A DNA stretch of 5,625 nucleotides, from positions 1-5,625 of the forward strand of contig JACCVA010000478.1 in assembly GCA_013698435.1 (NCBI GenBank), written 5' to 3'. Of the stretch, positions 1 through 5,085 are shown piece by piece (the stretch's first letter is position 1; every line of letters starts with the position of its first letter). The DNA is from Nocardioidaceae bacterium (GTDB lineage Bacteria > Actinomycetota > Actinomycetes > Propionibacteriales > Nocardioidaceae). Made by a program: the position numbers and the translations under genes. Under the pieces are notes generated by a model that worked only from the letters and a program-made list of their open reading frames with translations, was not told the DNA's origin and ran no database searches.

Positions 1-414
1 CCCAACCATCGAGGCAGCGGGGCCGTTTGCGCTTCCGGGCCAGGTGAGGATCTGCTCGGTGCACGCCCAGTACTCGGCCAGCGACTCGCCCTTCCAGGCG
101 AACACAGGCACACCCTTCGGGTCGTCAGTGGTGCCGTCCTTGCCGACGACCACTGCGGCGGCGGCGTGGTCCTGCGTCGAGAAGATGTTGCAGCTCGCCC
201 AGCGCACCTCGGCGCCCAGGGCCGTCAGGGTCTCGATCAACACTGCGGTCTGCACCGTCATGTGGAGCGACCCGGCGATCCGGGCGCCGGAGAGCGGCTG
301 GGCGTCACCGAACCGCTCGCGCATGGCCATGAGGCCTGGCATCTCATGCTCGGCGAGGGCGATCTCGGCGCGGCCGTACTCGGCGAGCGACAGATCGGCA
401 ACCTTGAAGTCCAT
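1..414 (-). CDS. ahcY: S-adenosylhomocysteine hydrolase (adenosylhomocysteinase), N-terminal part, cut by the window edge
   Basis: This enzyme splits S-adenosylhomocysteine reversibly into adenosine and homocysteine. It is a cytosolic, NAD-dependent enzyme that relieves product inhibition of methyltransferases. Only 138 codons are visible; the family has roughly 430-490 residues, so the NAD-binding domain and C-terminus lie off the left edge. Seen in the sequence: AEHEMPGLM at residues 21-29, GSLHMTVQTAVLIETL at 48-63 with the substrate-contacting His51, the family signature SCNIFSTQDHAAAAV at 74-88, and VFAWKGESLAEYWACTEQ at 104-121. The match to actinobacterial SahH is nearly residue for residue, as I remember those proteins. 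The ATG start is supported by AGAAGGA (422-428) seven bases upstream and by the usual DFKVADLSLA beginning. It lacks the short N-terminal extension of the mycobacterial enzyme. It is the last visible gene of the minus-strand series, 65 bases after the cation transporter. The identification is very secure. Confidence 0.97.
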   Translation of the reverse strand, partial: MDFKVADLSLAEYGRAEIALAEHEMPGLMAMRERFGDAQPLSGARIAGSLHMTVQTAVLIETLTALGAEVRWASCNIFSTQDHAAAAVVVGKDGTTDDPKGVPVFAWKGESLAEYWACTEQILTWPGSANGPAASMVG

Positions 415-421
415 ACAACAT

Positions 422-428
422 TCCTTCT
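422..428 (-). promoter_or_regulatory. Ribosome binding site of ahcY
   Basis: On the minus strand this reads AGAAGGA, with seven bases between it and the ATG at 414-412. It fixes the ahcY start and lies ten bases downstream of the leader hairpin, so the hairpin does not directly cover it. Confidence 0.7.
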
Positions 429-437
429 ACGACGGTG

Positions 438-466
438 GGAGGGCGCCCCGACGCGGGGCAACCTCC
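438..466 (-). promoter_or_regulatory. GC-rich hairpin in the transporter-ahcY intergenic leader
   Basis: The minus strand reads GGAGG, TT, GCCCCG, loop CGT, CGGGGC, GC, CCTCC. This is a 6-bp perfect inner stem and a 5-bp perfect outer stem separated by a 2x2 internal loop. It fills most of the 65-base gap ahead of ahcY. No T-run follows, so a standard intrinsic terminator is unlikely. It may be an attenuator, an mRNA-stabilising element or a weak terminator for the upstream operon. The sequence does not carry the conserved SAH-riboswitch core that I know. The structure is seen directly; any role is inference. Confidence 0.5.
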
Positions 467-472
467 AGCATA
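467..472 (-). promoter_or_regulatory. Possible -10 element (TATGCT) for ahcY
   Basis: TATGCT on the minus strand fits the actinobacterial TANNNT -10 pattern. A start about seven bases downstream would place the RNA 5' end near base 459, at the first base of the inner hairpin stem, giving a leader of about 45 bases. No convincing -35 is visible, and such hexamers are common by chance. Confidence 0.25.
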
Positions 473-479
473 GGCCCTG

Positions 480-1433
480 TCAGGTGGGGGTTGGTTCGGT
501 CTCCCGCCAGATGTCGGGCTCGATGAAGATGTACGTCGCTTCGGGCACTGCCGCCCGGATGCGCTCCTCAGCGCCGTTGATGGCGTCCGCGATCGCCTGG
601 GCGCTCTGCGTCGGCGCCACGGAGATCTTGCAGGCGACCAAGATCTCCTCCGGACCCGTGTGCAAGGTGCGCATGCTGATGATCTCGAGCACCTCGTCAG
701 CGGCGAGGATGCCTTCCTCGATCTTGTCCCGGTGCTCGGGGCTGGCGGACTCCCCCAGGAGCAGGCTCTTGGTCTCCACGGCGAGCGTGATGGCCACCGC
801 GACCAGCAGCACGCCGATGCCGGCGGTCCCAGCGACGTCCCAGTAGCCGTTCTCGGTCACCAAGGTGAGGCTCACGCCGACCAGGGCCAGGACGAGACCG
901 ATCAGAGCGGCGAAGTCCTCGAGCAGGATCACCGGGAGCTCGGGGGCCTTGGCGCGCCGGATGAAGGTGTGCCACCCCACGCTGCCACGGGTGCGGTTCG
1001 ACTCGATGATCGCGGTCCGGAACGAGAGGCCCTCCATCACGATCGCCCCCGCCAGCACGACGATGGCCACCCACCAGTACTCCCCCTCGAGCAGCTTGTT
1101 CGGTTCGCCGGCGTGGACCTCCTCGTACTTGTGGTAGGCCTCGTAGAGAGCGAACAGGCCGCCGACGGTGAACAGCACGATCGCGACGATGAACGCGTAG
1201 ATGTAACGCTCGCGGCCGAAGCCGAAGGGGTGGTTCGTGGTGGGCGTTCGCTGCGCCCGCTTGCCACCGAGCAGCAGCAGCCCTTGGTTGCCGGCGTCGG
1301 CGACGGAGTGGATCGACTCCGCCAGCATCGAGGACGCGCCGGTCAGCAGCCACGCGATGAACTTGGTGACCGCGATACCGGTGTTGGCAAGCAGGGCCGC
1401 GATGACCGCCTTGGTTCCGCCTTCAGCGCTCAC
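480..1433 (-). CDS. Cation diffusion facilitator transporter, ZnT9/SLC30A9-type
   Basis: This is a 317-residue inner-membrane divalent-cation/proton antiporter, probably for zinc or a similar metal. Six membrane segments can be placed near residues 8-30, 36-56, 78-98, 120-142, 167-190 and 200-220. A cytoplasmic C-terminal domain follows (about 230-310, ending near IFIEPD at 302-307). Segment 2 has the family motif SIHSVADAGNQ (40-50) with metal ligands His42 and Asp46. The loop after it has NHPFGFGRERY (67-77). Segment 5 has VILLEDFAALIGL (168-180), which closely resembles human ZnT9 as I recall it and not the HxxxD of classical zinc exporters such as YiiP, so metal choice cannot be read from site A. 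The GTG start has GAGGAAGG (1440-1447) six bases upstream, starting next to the SIS gene's stop. It lies 15 bases after that gene, so co-transcription is likely. The family is secure; the substrate is unknown. Confidence 0.93.
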   Translation of the reverse strand: MSAEGGTKAVIAALLANTGIAVTKFIAWLLTGASSMLAESIHSVADAGNQGLLLLGGKRAQRTPTTNHPFGFGRERYIYAFIVAIVLFTVGGLFALYEAYHKYEEVHAGEPNKLLEGEYWWVAIVVLAGAIVMEGLSFRTAIIESNRTRGSVGWHTFIRRAKAPELPVILLEDFAALIGLVLALVGVSLTLVTENGYWDVAGTAGIGVLLVAVAITLAVETKSLLLGESASPEHRDKIEEGILAADEVLEIISMRTLHTGPEEILVACKISVAPTQSAQAIADAINGAEERIRAAVPEATYIFIEPDIWRETEPTPT

Positions 1434-1448
1434 GGTGAACCTTCCTCG

Positions 1449-2471
1449 TCAACCGGCCCGCCCGAGCCCGATGCCCAGGTAGACCGCAGCATAGGTGCCG
1501 GTCGTGAGCAGCGCGGCGTACCGTGCCATCTCGGGACCCTCCCAGGCGTCGATGGTCTGCACCCGCACCCCGTGCGACTCCGCGACCGCGTGCAGGTGGC
1601 CGCGCTGCTCCCTGATGGATGGCTCCTCGGCACCGTCGTCGAGCACCAGCAGCCCCGGCCGGTCGTCTGCGCGCCGGTCCTCGTCGGGGTCGGCGAACAG
1701 GTCCCGCGGTGCCGTGGCCTCGAGCACGGGGAGCAGGTGGCCGGAGTCGGCGGCGAGCGCCGGTCGCCCAGTCGTACGCCGGATCGCCTCGGCCACCCGA
1801 CGGGCCGCCCTGGCAGCGAGCACGGAACCTCCCCACACCAGGGGCGCCGAGTCGGCGAGGAACAACGACAGGTCTTTTGCTGGGTTCGTGGAGAGGTCGC
1901 GGTGCGGTGAGCACGCGACCGCAACCTGGTCCAGCACACCGGCAACCCGCTCGACGTCCACCTCGGGTCCGACACCCAGCCGCTGCAGCGCCTGCAGCAT
2001 GACGACGGCGACCGCCATGCTGTCCGCGGTCTGCGTCGGGAGCTGGTGGCTGTGCCGTCCGAGGGCATGCTCGGCGATGACGGAGTGCGGGGGGCAGGCG
2101 GTGACGACGGAACACCCCCGGCGTACCGCCTCGCGCACGGCGGTGGCGGTGTCGGCGTCGCTGCCCGCCGGAGCCAGCACCAGCACCAGGTCGAGCGGGC
2201 CGGCCCAGCCGGGGAGACCCGGACCGGGCCAGGCGACGAACGGGACCGGGCACCCGGGCTCGAGCACGGCGCGCAGCAGCCTGGCGTCGGGTCCGGCCGC
2301 GACGATGGCTCGTGGGTTGTTGTCGTCTTCGAGGGTCTCCAACGCCTCTGCGGCCCCACCCGCCTCCAGGCGGACCCGGGCACCGGCCTCGGCGAGCCAG
2401 CGCAACGGCGCATCGGCCCGCGCCAGGACTGCCTCGTCGTCGAGACGGGTGTCGTCGAAGACGTCAGCCAC
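1449..2471 (-). CDS. SIS-domain protein, phosphoglucose/phosphomannose isomerase-like
   Basis: This 340-residue cytosolic protein resembles the two-SIS-domain bifunctional phosphoglucose/phosphomannose isomerases, and its place beside a phosphomannomutase supports that. The first SIS domain spans about residues 50-160: AIVAAG (55-60), the strand DLVLVLAP (94-101) and RRGCSVVTA (117-125). The second begins near LVWGGSVLAARAARRVAEAI (211-230) and ends with the helix TYAAVYLGIGLG (326-337), similar to the family's C-terminal end. The usual sugar-phosphate loop, SxSGNTEET, is here APAGSDADTAT (100-110), so phosphate-binding Ser/Thr residues are partly lost. Activity is therefore uncertain; it may be a divergent isomerase or a sugar-phosphate sensor. 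It appears equivalent to the uncharacterised gene between manA and the phosphomannomutase in Mycobacterium (Rv3256c from memory). The GTG start is preceded by TGAGGAC, which overlaps the stop of the Trm112 gene 12 bases upstream. Confidence 0.8.
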   Translation of the reverse strand: MADVFDDTRLDDEAVLARADAPLRWLAEAGARVRLEAGGAAEALETLEDDNNPRAIVAAGPDARLLRAVLEPGCPVPFVAWPGPGLPGWAGPLDLVLVLAPAGSDADTATAVREAVRRGCSVVTACPPHSVIAEHALGRHSHQLPTQTADSMAVAVVMLQALQRLGVGPEVDVERVAGVLDQVAVACSPHRDLSTNPAKDLSLFLADSAPLVWGGSVLAARAARRVAEAIRRTTGRPALAADSGHLLPVLEATAPRDLFADPDEDRRADDRPGLLVLDDGAEEPSIREQRGHLHAVAESHGVRVQTIDAWEGPEMARYAALLTTGTYAAVYLGIGLGRAG

Positions 2472-2483
2472 GGTGGTGCGTCC

Positions 2484-2684
2484 TCACGCGTCGTCCGCCG
2501 GGGCGTTGGGCGCAGCCTCCGGACGGCGTGCCTCGTCAACGAGCATCACCGGGATGTCGTCGCGGACGGGGTAGATCAAGCCGCAGCCGTTGCAGATGAG
2601 CTCCTCGTGGTCGTGGTCGACCGTCAGTGTGCCCTTGCAGTCAGGGCACACCAGCACGTCGAGCAGCACCGGGTCCAGGTTCAC
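2484..2684 (-). CDS. Trm112-family small zinc-binding protein
   Basis: This 66-residue protein has two Cys pairs, CPDC at 13-16 and CNGC at 31-34, forming a likely structural zinc site. The flanking pattern LLDVLVCPDCKGTL (7-20) and GLIYPVRDDIPVML (35-48) is typical of bacterial Trm112/YcaR proteins. In archaea and eukaryotes Trm112 is the activating subunit of several SAM-dependent methyltransferases; the partner of the actinobacterial protein is not evident here. The acidic, Ala/Pro-rich tail (50-66) looks disordered. The GTG start overlaps the upstream phosphomannomutase stop in a four-base GTGA, which suggests translational coupling. A near-ideal AAGGAGG lies six bases before the start, inside the end of manB. 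The family call is secure; the partner and role are inference. Confidence 0.92.
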   Translation of the reverse strand: MNLDPVLLDVLVCPDCKGTLTVDHDHEELICNGCGLIYPVRDDIPVMLVDEARRPEAAPNAPADDA

Positions 2685-4120
2685 GTTCGTCCTCCTTGGT
2701 CAACATCTTCACCGGTCACGGCAGGTGCATCCGGCAGCGGCTGCGACCGCTGCACCACCGCCAGCACCTCGTCGCGGACGCCGCGCATGCCGGACTCGGT
2801 CCCAGCCTCGACGTTGACCCGCAGCACCGGTTCGGTGTTGGACGGGCGCACGTTGAGCCACCAGTCCCGTCCGCTCACGGTCAGCCCGTCGAGTTGGTCG
2901 AGGCGCACCCCTGGTCGGTCACCGTACTCGGCTGCCACCTCGTCGAGCACGCGGCGGGTGTCGGCCACCGCCGCGTTGATCTCACCCGAGGCCGCATAGG
3001 GCGTGAAGTCGGCCACCAACGCCGACACCGTCGTGTCGCTCTCGGCCATGGCGGCAAGCAGGTGCAGCGCCGCCAGCATGCCGGAGTCGGCGTACCAGAA
3101 GTCGCGGAAGTAGAAGTGCCCGGAGTGCTCTCCACCGAACGCCGCGCCGTGCTCGGCCATGGCGGCCTTGATGAGCGAGTGCCCCACCCGGGTCCTGACC
3201 GGGGTGCCACCGAACCGGGTGATGATCTCCGGGACCGCTCGGCTGGTGATCAGGTTGTGGATGATCGTTGCCCCCGGCTCGGCCGCGAGGGTGCGGACGG
3301 CGATGAGCGCCGTCAGCGCGGACGGCGACACGAGCTGACCGCGCTCGTCCACGACGAAGCAGCGGTCGGCGTCTGCGTCGAAGGCCAGACCCACGTCGCT
3401 GCCGGACTCGACGACGGCGACCTGGAGGTCGCGCAGGTTCGCTGGCTCGAGCGGGTTGGCGTCGTGGTGAGGAAAGCTGCCGTCGAGCTCGAAGTACAAG
3501 GGGACGAGCTCGACATCGAGCGCGCGGAACACCCGTGGGACCGTGTGCCCGGCCATCCCGTTGCCTGCGTCGACCGCCACCTTGAGCCGCCGACCGGTGA
3601 CTGGCACCAGCCTGTGCAGGTACGCCGCGTAGTCGTCGAGCACGTCGCGCTGCTCGCACCCTCCCTGTCGGACGTCGCCTCCCCCTGAGTCGGCATGTCC
3701 GGCCGCGAGCAGTGCCGACGCCCTTTCCCGGATGGCATCGAGGCCGGTCTGCGACGACATCGCCACCGCGGCGGCCCGGCACAGCTTTATGCCGTTGTAC
3801 GCAGCCGGGTTGTGCGAGGCCGTGAAGACCGCACCCGGCAGATCGAGCTGGCCGGAAGCGAAGTAGAGCTGGTCGGTGGAGGCGAGGCCGATCAGCAGCA
3901 CGTCGACGCCTTCATCTCGGACACCGGCAGCGAAGGCACCCGCGAGGCCGGGCGACGTTGCGCGCATGTCGTGCCCGACGAGGACTGCCGACACAGTGGC
4001 GCGACCTCCCAGCTCGGCGGCGAACGACCTGCCGATGGCGTGCGCGGTGGGTCCGTCGAGCTGCGACGGCACGAGGCCACGGATGTCGTAGGCCTTGAAG
4101 ATCGCATCCAGGTCAGCCAC
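2681..4120 (-). CDS. manB: Phosphomannomutase/phosphoglucomutase (alpha-D-phosphohexomutase)
   Basis: It interconverts hexose-6-phosphate and hexose-1-phosphate in the cytosol. By context it acts on mannose, supplying mannose-1-phosphate for GDP-mannose and envelope mannosides. At 479 residues it has the normal length, and all four active-site elements are present: the phosphoserine loop TASHNP (100-105, Ser102), the metal loop DADADR (248-253, Asp248/250/252), the sugar-specificity loop GEHSGH (330-335) and the phosphate-binding loop RPSNTEP (425-431). The GEHSGH loop fits the dual PMM/PGM group, so glucose phosphate may also be a substrate. The N-terminal FKAYDIRG (8-15) is standard. The GTG start has GAGGA (4128-4132) seven bases upstream. 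It follows the metallopeptidase-family gene by 15 bases and overlaps the Trm112 gene by four. A somewhat extended tail after about residue 460 is Pro/Asp/Gly-rich. Function is secure; mannose preference is inferred. Confidence 0.95.
   Translation of the reverse strand: MADLDAIFKAYDIRGLVPSQLDGPTAHAIGRSFAAELGGRATVSAVLVGHDMRATSPGLAGAFAAGVRDEGVDVLLIGLASTDQLYFASGQLDLPGAVFTASHNPAAYNGIKLCRAAAVAMSSQTGLDAIRERASALLAAGHADSGGGDVRQGGCEQRDVLDDYAAYLHRLVPVTGRRLKVAVDAGNGMAGHTVPRVFRALDVELVPLYFELDGSFPHHDANPLEPANLRDLQVAVVESGSDVGLAFDADADRCFVVDERGQLVSPSALTALIAVRTLAAEPGATIIHNLITSRAVPEIITRFGGTPVRTRVGHSLIKAAMAEHGAAFGGEHSGHFYFRDFWYADSGMLAALHLLAAMAESDTTVSALVADFTPYAASGEINAAVADTRRVLDEVAAEYGDRPGVRLDQLDGLTVSGRDWWLNVRPSNTEPVLRVNVEAGTESGMRGVRDEVLAVVQRSQPLPDAPAVTGEDVDQGGRT
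2691..2697 (-). promoter_or_regulatory. Strong ribosome binding site for the Trm112 gene, inside the manB 3' end
   Basis: The minus strand reads AAGGAGG, the best Shine-Dalgarno match in the window, six bases before the GTG at 2684-2682. It lies within the last codons of manB. It supports the short 66-residue product and efficient reinitiation at the GTGA overlap. Confidence 0.75.
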
Positions 4121-4135
4121 CGGTGCATCCTCGCA

Positions 4136-4606
4136 TCACGGGTCGACCTCGTCGGGCTCCCGGCCAAGCATCTGGGCGACGTGCTCGACCAGCACCTCGT
4201 TGACGAGAGCCGCCCGCTCGAGCCGCGTCTTGGCGCGCAGCTCGACCGGCCGCCGGAACACGACGATGCGAGTGGGAGTCTGTCCGGTGGCACGCACCAG
4301 CGAGCCGAGCGGGACAGGCTCGTCGTGCCAGCTGTCCGGCAGCTGGGGCACGTCTTCGGTGCCGAACTCGACGTCGTGCAGCTCTTTGTCCCACCGGGCG
4401 GCCAACCGGTCGACCGTCGAGACGACGAGGGCGTCGAACTCCTCGCGCCGGTGAGCGCTCACGCTCGGAGCGCCGGGGCTCAACGGCCCTGGCAGCGCGA
4501 GCGGTCCCCGGCGGCCACGACCGCGACGGTCCCGGCCCGACCCCAGCCGGACACGCACCACAGGCAGGGCGAGCGGGTCGGTACGACGACGGGCCACGCG
4601 CCTCAT
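4136..4606 (-). CDS. Zincin-like metallopeptidase-family protein lacking HExxH
   Basis: This 156-residue protein resembles the actinobacterial metallopeptidase-family proteins next to phosphomannomutase (Mycobacterium Rv3259 type, from memory). Residues 1-48 are Arg/Gly/Pro-rich and probably disordered. The folded core has RREEFDALVVSTVDRL (53-68), RIVVFRRPVELRAKT (113-127) and a final helix VNEVLVEHVAQMLG (135-148), ending EPDEVDP. In catalytic relatives the final helix carries HExxHH before the Gly. Lining up Gly148 gives E-H-V-A-Q-M, so no zinc site remains and there is no HExxH elsewhere; peptidase activity is doubtful. No Shine-Dalgarno precedes the ATG. An in-frame GTG three codons later (4597-4595) lies seven bases after TACGAT and could be a leaderless start. 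This is probably the first gene of the minus-strand operon, diverging from DUF3499. The reading frame stays open upstream to about 5125, but that stretch opposes DUF3499 and is not family-like. Confidence 0.82.
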   Translation of the reverse strand: MRRVARRRTDPLALPVVRVRLGSGRDRRGRGRRGPLALPGPLSPGAPSVSAHRREEFDALVVSTVDRLAARWDKELHDVEFGTEDVPQLPDSWHDEPVPLGSLVRATGQTPTRIVVFRRPVELRAKTRLERAALVNEVLVEHVAQMLGREPDEVDP

Positions 4607-4610
4607 CGTA
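4605..4610 (-). promoter_or_regulatory. Possible -10 element (TACGAT) of the minus-strand operon
   Basis: TACGAT fits TANNNT and overlaps the ATG at 4606. Seven bases separate it from an in-frame GTG at 4597-4595, the spacing expected for a leaderless transcript. No recognisable -35 is present. If it is used, the metallopeptidase-family protein starts MARRRTD. Confidence 0.35.
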
Positions 4611-4652
4611 GTGGGGGCGGGACCCGTGAGCCGGGGTCGCTTCGCAGACACG

Positions 4653-4662
4653 GCGCCGGCGC
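4653..4662. repeat. Perfect 10-bp palindrome in the divergent intergenic region
   Basis: GCGCCGGCGC is an exact palindrome near the middle of the 105-base region between the two divergent starts. It could be an operator serving both promoters. In sequence this GC-rich a 10-bp G/C palindrome is not rare, so this is a weak call. Confidence 0.2.
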
Positions 4663-4698
4663 TGCGTCCAAATGCCGTGGGCAGCCGATGCGCGCAGG

Positions 4699-4704
4699 TA
4701 GCGT
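4699..4704 (+). promoter_or_regulatory. Possible -10 element (TAGCGT) for the DUF3499 gene
   Basis: TAGCGT fits TANNNT. Exactly seven bases separate it from the GTG at 4712, which would make the mRNA leaderless. This agrees with the lack of a usable Shine-Dalgarno before that GTG. No clear -35 is seen. Confidence 0.35.
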
Positions 4705-4711
4705 CGTCGAG

Positions 4712-5068
4712 GTGAGTCGTCGCCGTGCGTGTTCCCGCAGCACCTGCGGCTGTTTCGCCACCGCGACGCTGACCTATGTCTACGCCGACCAGACGGCAGT
4801 GCTGGGGCCACTGTCGACGTACGCCGAGCCGCACGCGTATGACCTCTGCGACTTCCACGCCGACCGGCTCAGCGTGCCCCGTGGCTGGGAGGTCATCAGG
4901 CTCAGCAGGGACTCGGAGGACCCGGGTCCGACCGAGGACGACCTTCTTGCCCTTGCCGACGCGGTGCGGGAGGCCGGCCGGCCCAAGGTGGTCGCGGAGC
5001 CGCTGGGGCAAGCGGTCGAGGTGGGCCGCCGTGGACACCTTCGCGTGCTGCGCTCGACCGACGCCTGA
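4712..5068 (+). CDS. DUF3499 family protein
   Basis: This 118-residue actinobacterial protein has unknown function. The N-terminal part matches the family pattern: CSRSTCG (7-13), ATLTYVYADQTAVLGPL (18-34), AEPHAYDLCDFHADRL (38-53) and PRGWEVIRL (56-64). The C-terminus has the conserved block EVGRRGHLRVLRS (103-115). Cys7, Cys12, Cys46 and His49 are spaced like a small zinc site (Cx4C...CxxH); this is inference. Cys14 adds a third Cys where, as I recall, relatives carry Arg. The GTG start was chosen because family members begin close to the first Cys and TAGCGT lies seven bases upstream. An in-frame ATG at 4688 would add eight residues but also lacks a good ribosome site. The gene is divergent from the metallopeptidase/manB operon; in Mycobacterium I recall the DUF3499 gene running with manB instead. 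It converges on DUF5719 with 11 bases between stops. Confidence 0.88.
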   Translation: MSRRRACSRSTCGCFATATLTYVYADQTAVLGPLSTYAEPHAYDLCDFHADRLSVPRGWEVIRLSRDSEDPGPTEDDLLALADAVREAGRPKVVAEPLGQAVEVGRRGHLRVLRSTDA

Positions 5069-5085
5069 GGGCGCGCCCACTAGGC
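5063..5085. terminator. Possible bidirectional hairpin between converging genes
   Basis: GCCTG (5063-5067) pairs with TAGGC (5081-5085, one G-U pair). After a small internal loop, GGG (5069-5071) pairs with CCC (5076-5078) around a CGCG loop. The core GGGCGCGCCC (5069-5078) is a perfect palindrome filling almost the whole 11-base gap. The hairpin includes the stop codons of both converging genes and can fold in either transcript. There is no T-run, so it would be a non-canonical terminator. Confidence 0.35.

Noticed and set aside
438..466. Classical intrinsic terminator after the transporter gene
   Set aside because: The stem is strong but no T-run follows in the direction of transcription; the bases after it are mixed and lead into the ahcY ribosome site.
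415..479. SAH or SAM riboswitch upstream of ahcY
   Set aside because: There is a good hairpin, but the stretch is only 65 bases and lacks the conserved core sequences I know for these riboswitches.
660..2999. Long plus-strand open frames opposite the transporter, SIS and Trm112 genes (for example 660-1910, 1495-2574, 2046-2999)
   Set aside because: They have no recognisable domains, show biased low-complexity composition and lie fully antisense to well-supported genes. This is the usual result of high GC leaving other frames open.
4126..4128. ATG upstream of the manB GTG as an alternative start
   Set aside because: It is eight bases from the GTG and out of frame with manB. The GTG with GAGGA seven bases upstream gives the family-typical N-terminus.
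3695..4711. Plus-strand open frame continuing upstream of the DUF3499 start, giving a 457-residue product
   Set aside because: Only the part from about 4712 matches DUF3499. The earlier part is antisense to manB and the metallopeptidase-family gene and has no family features.
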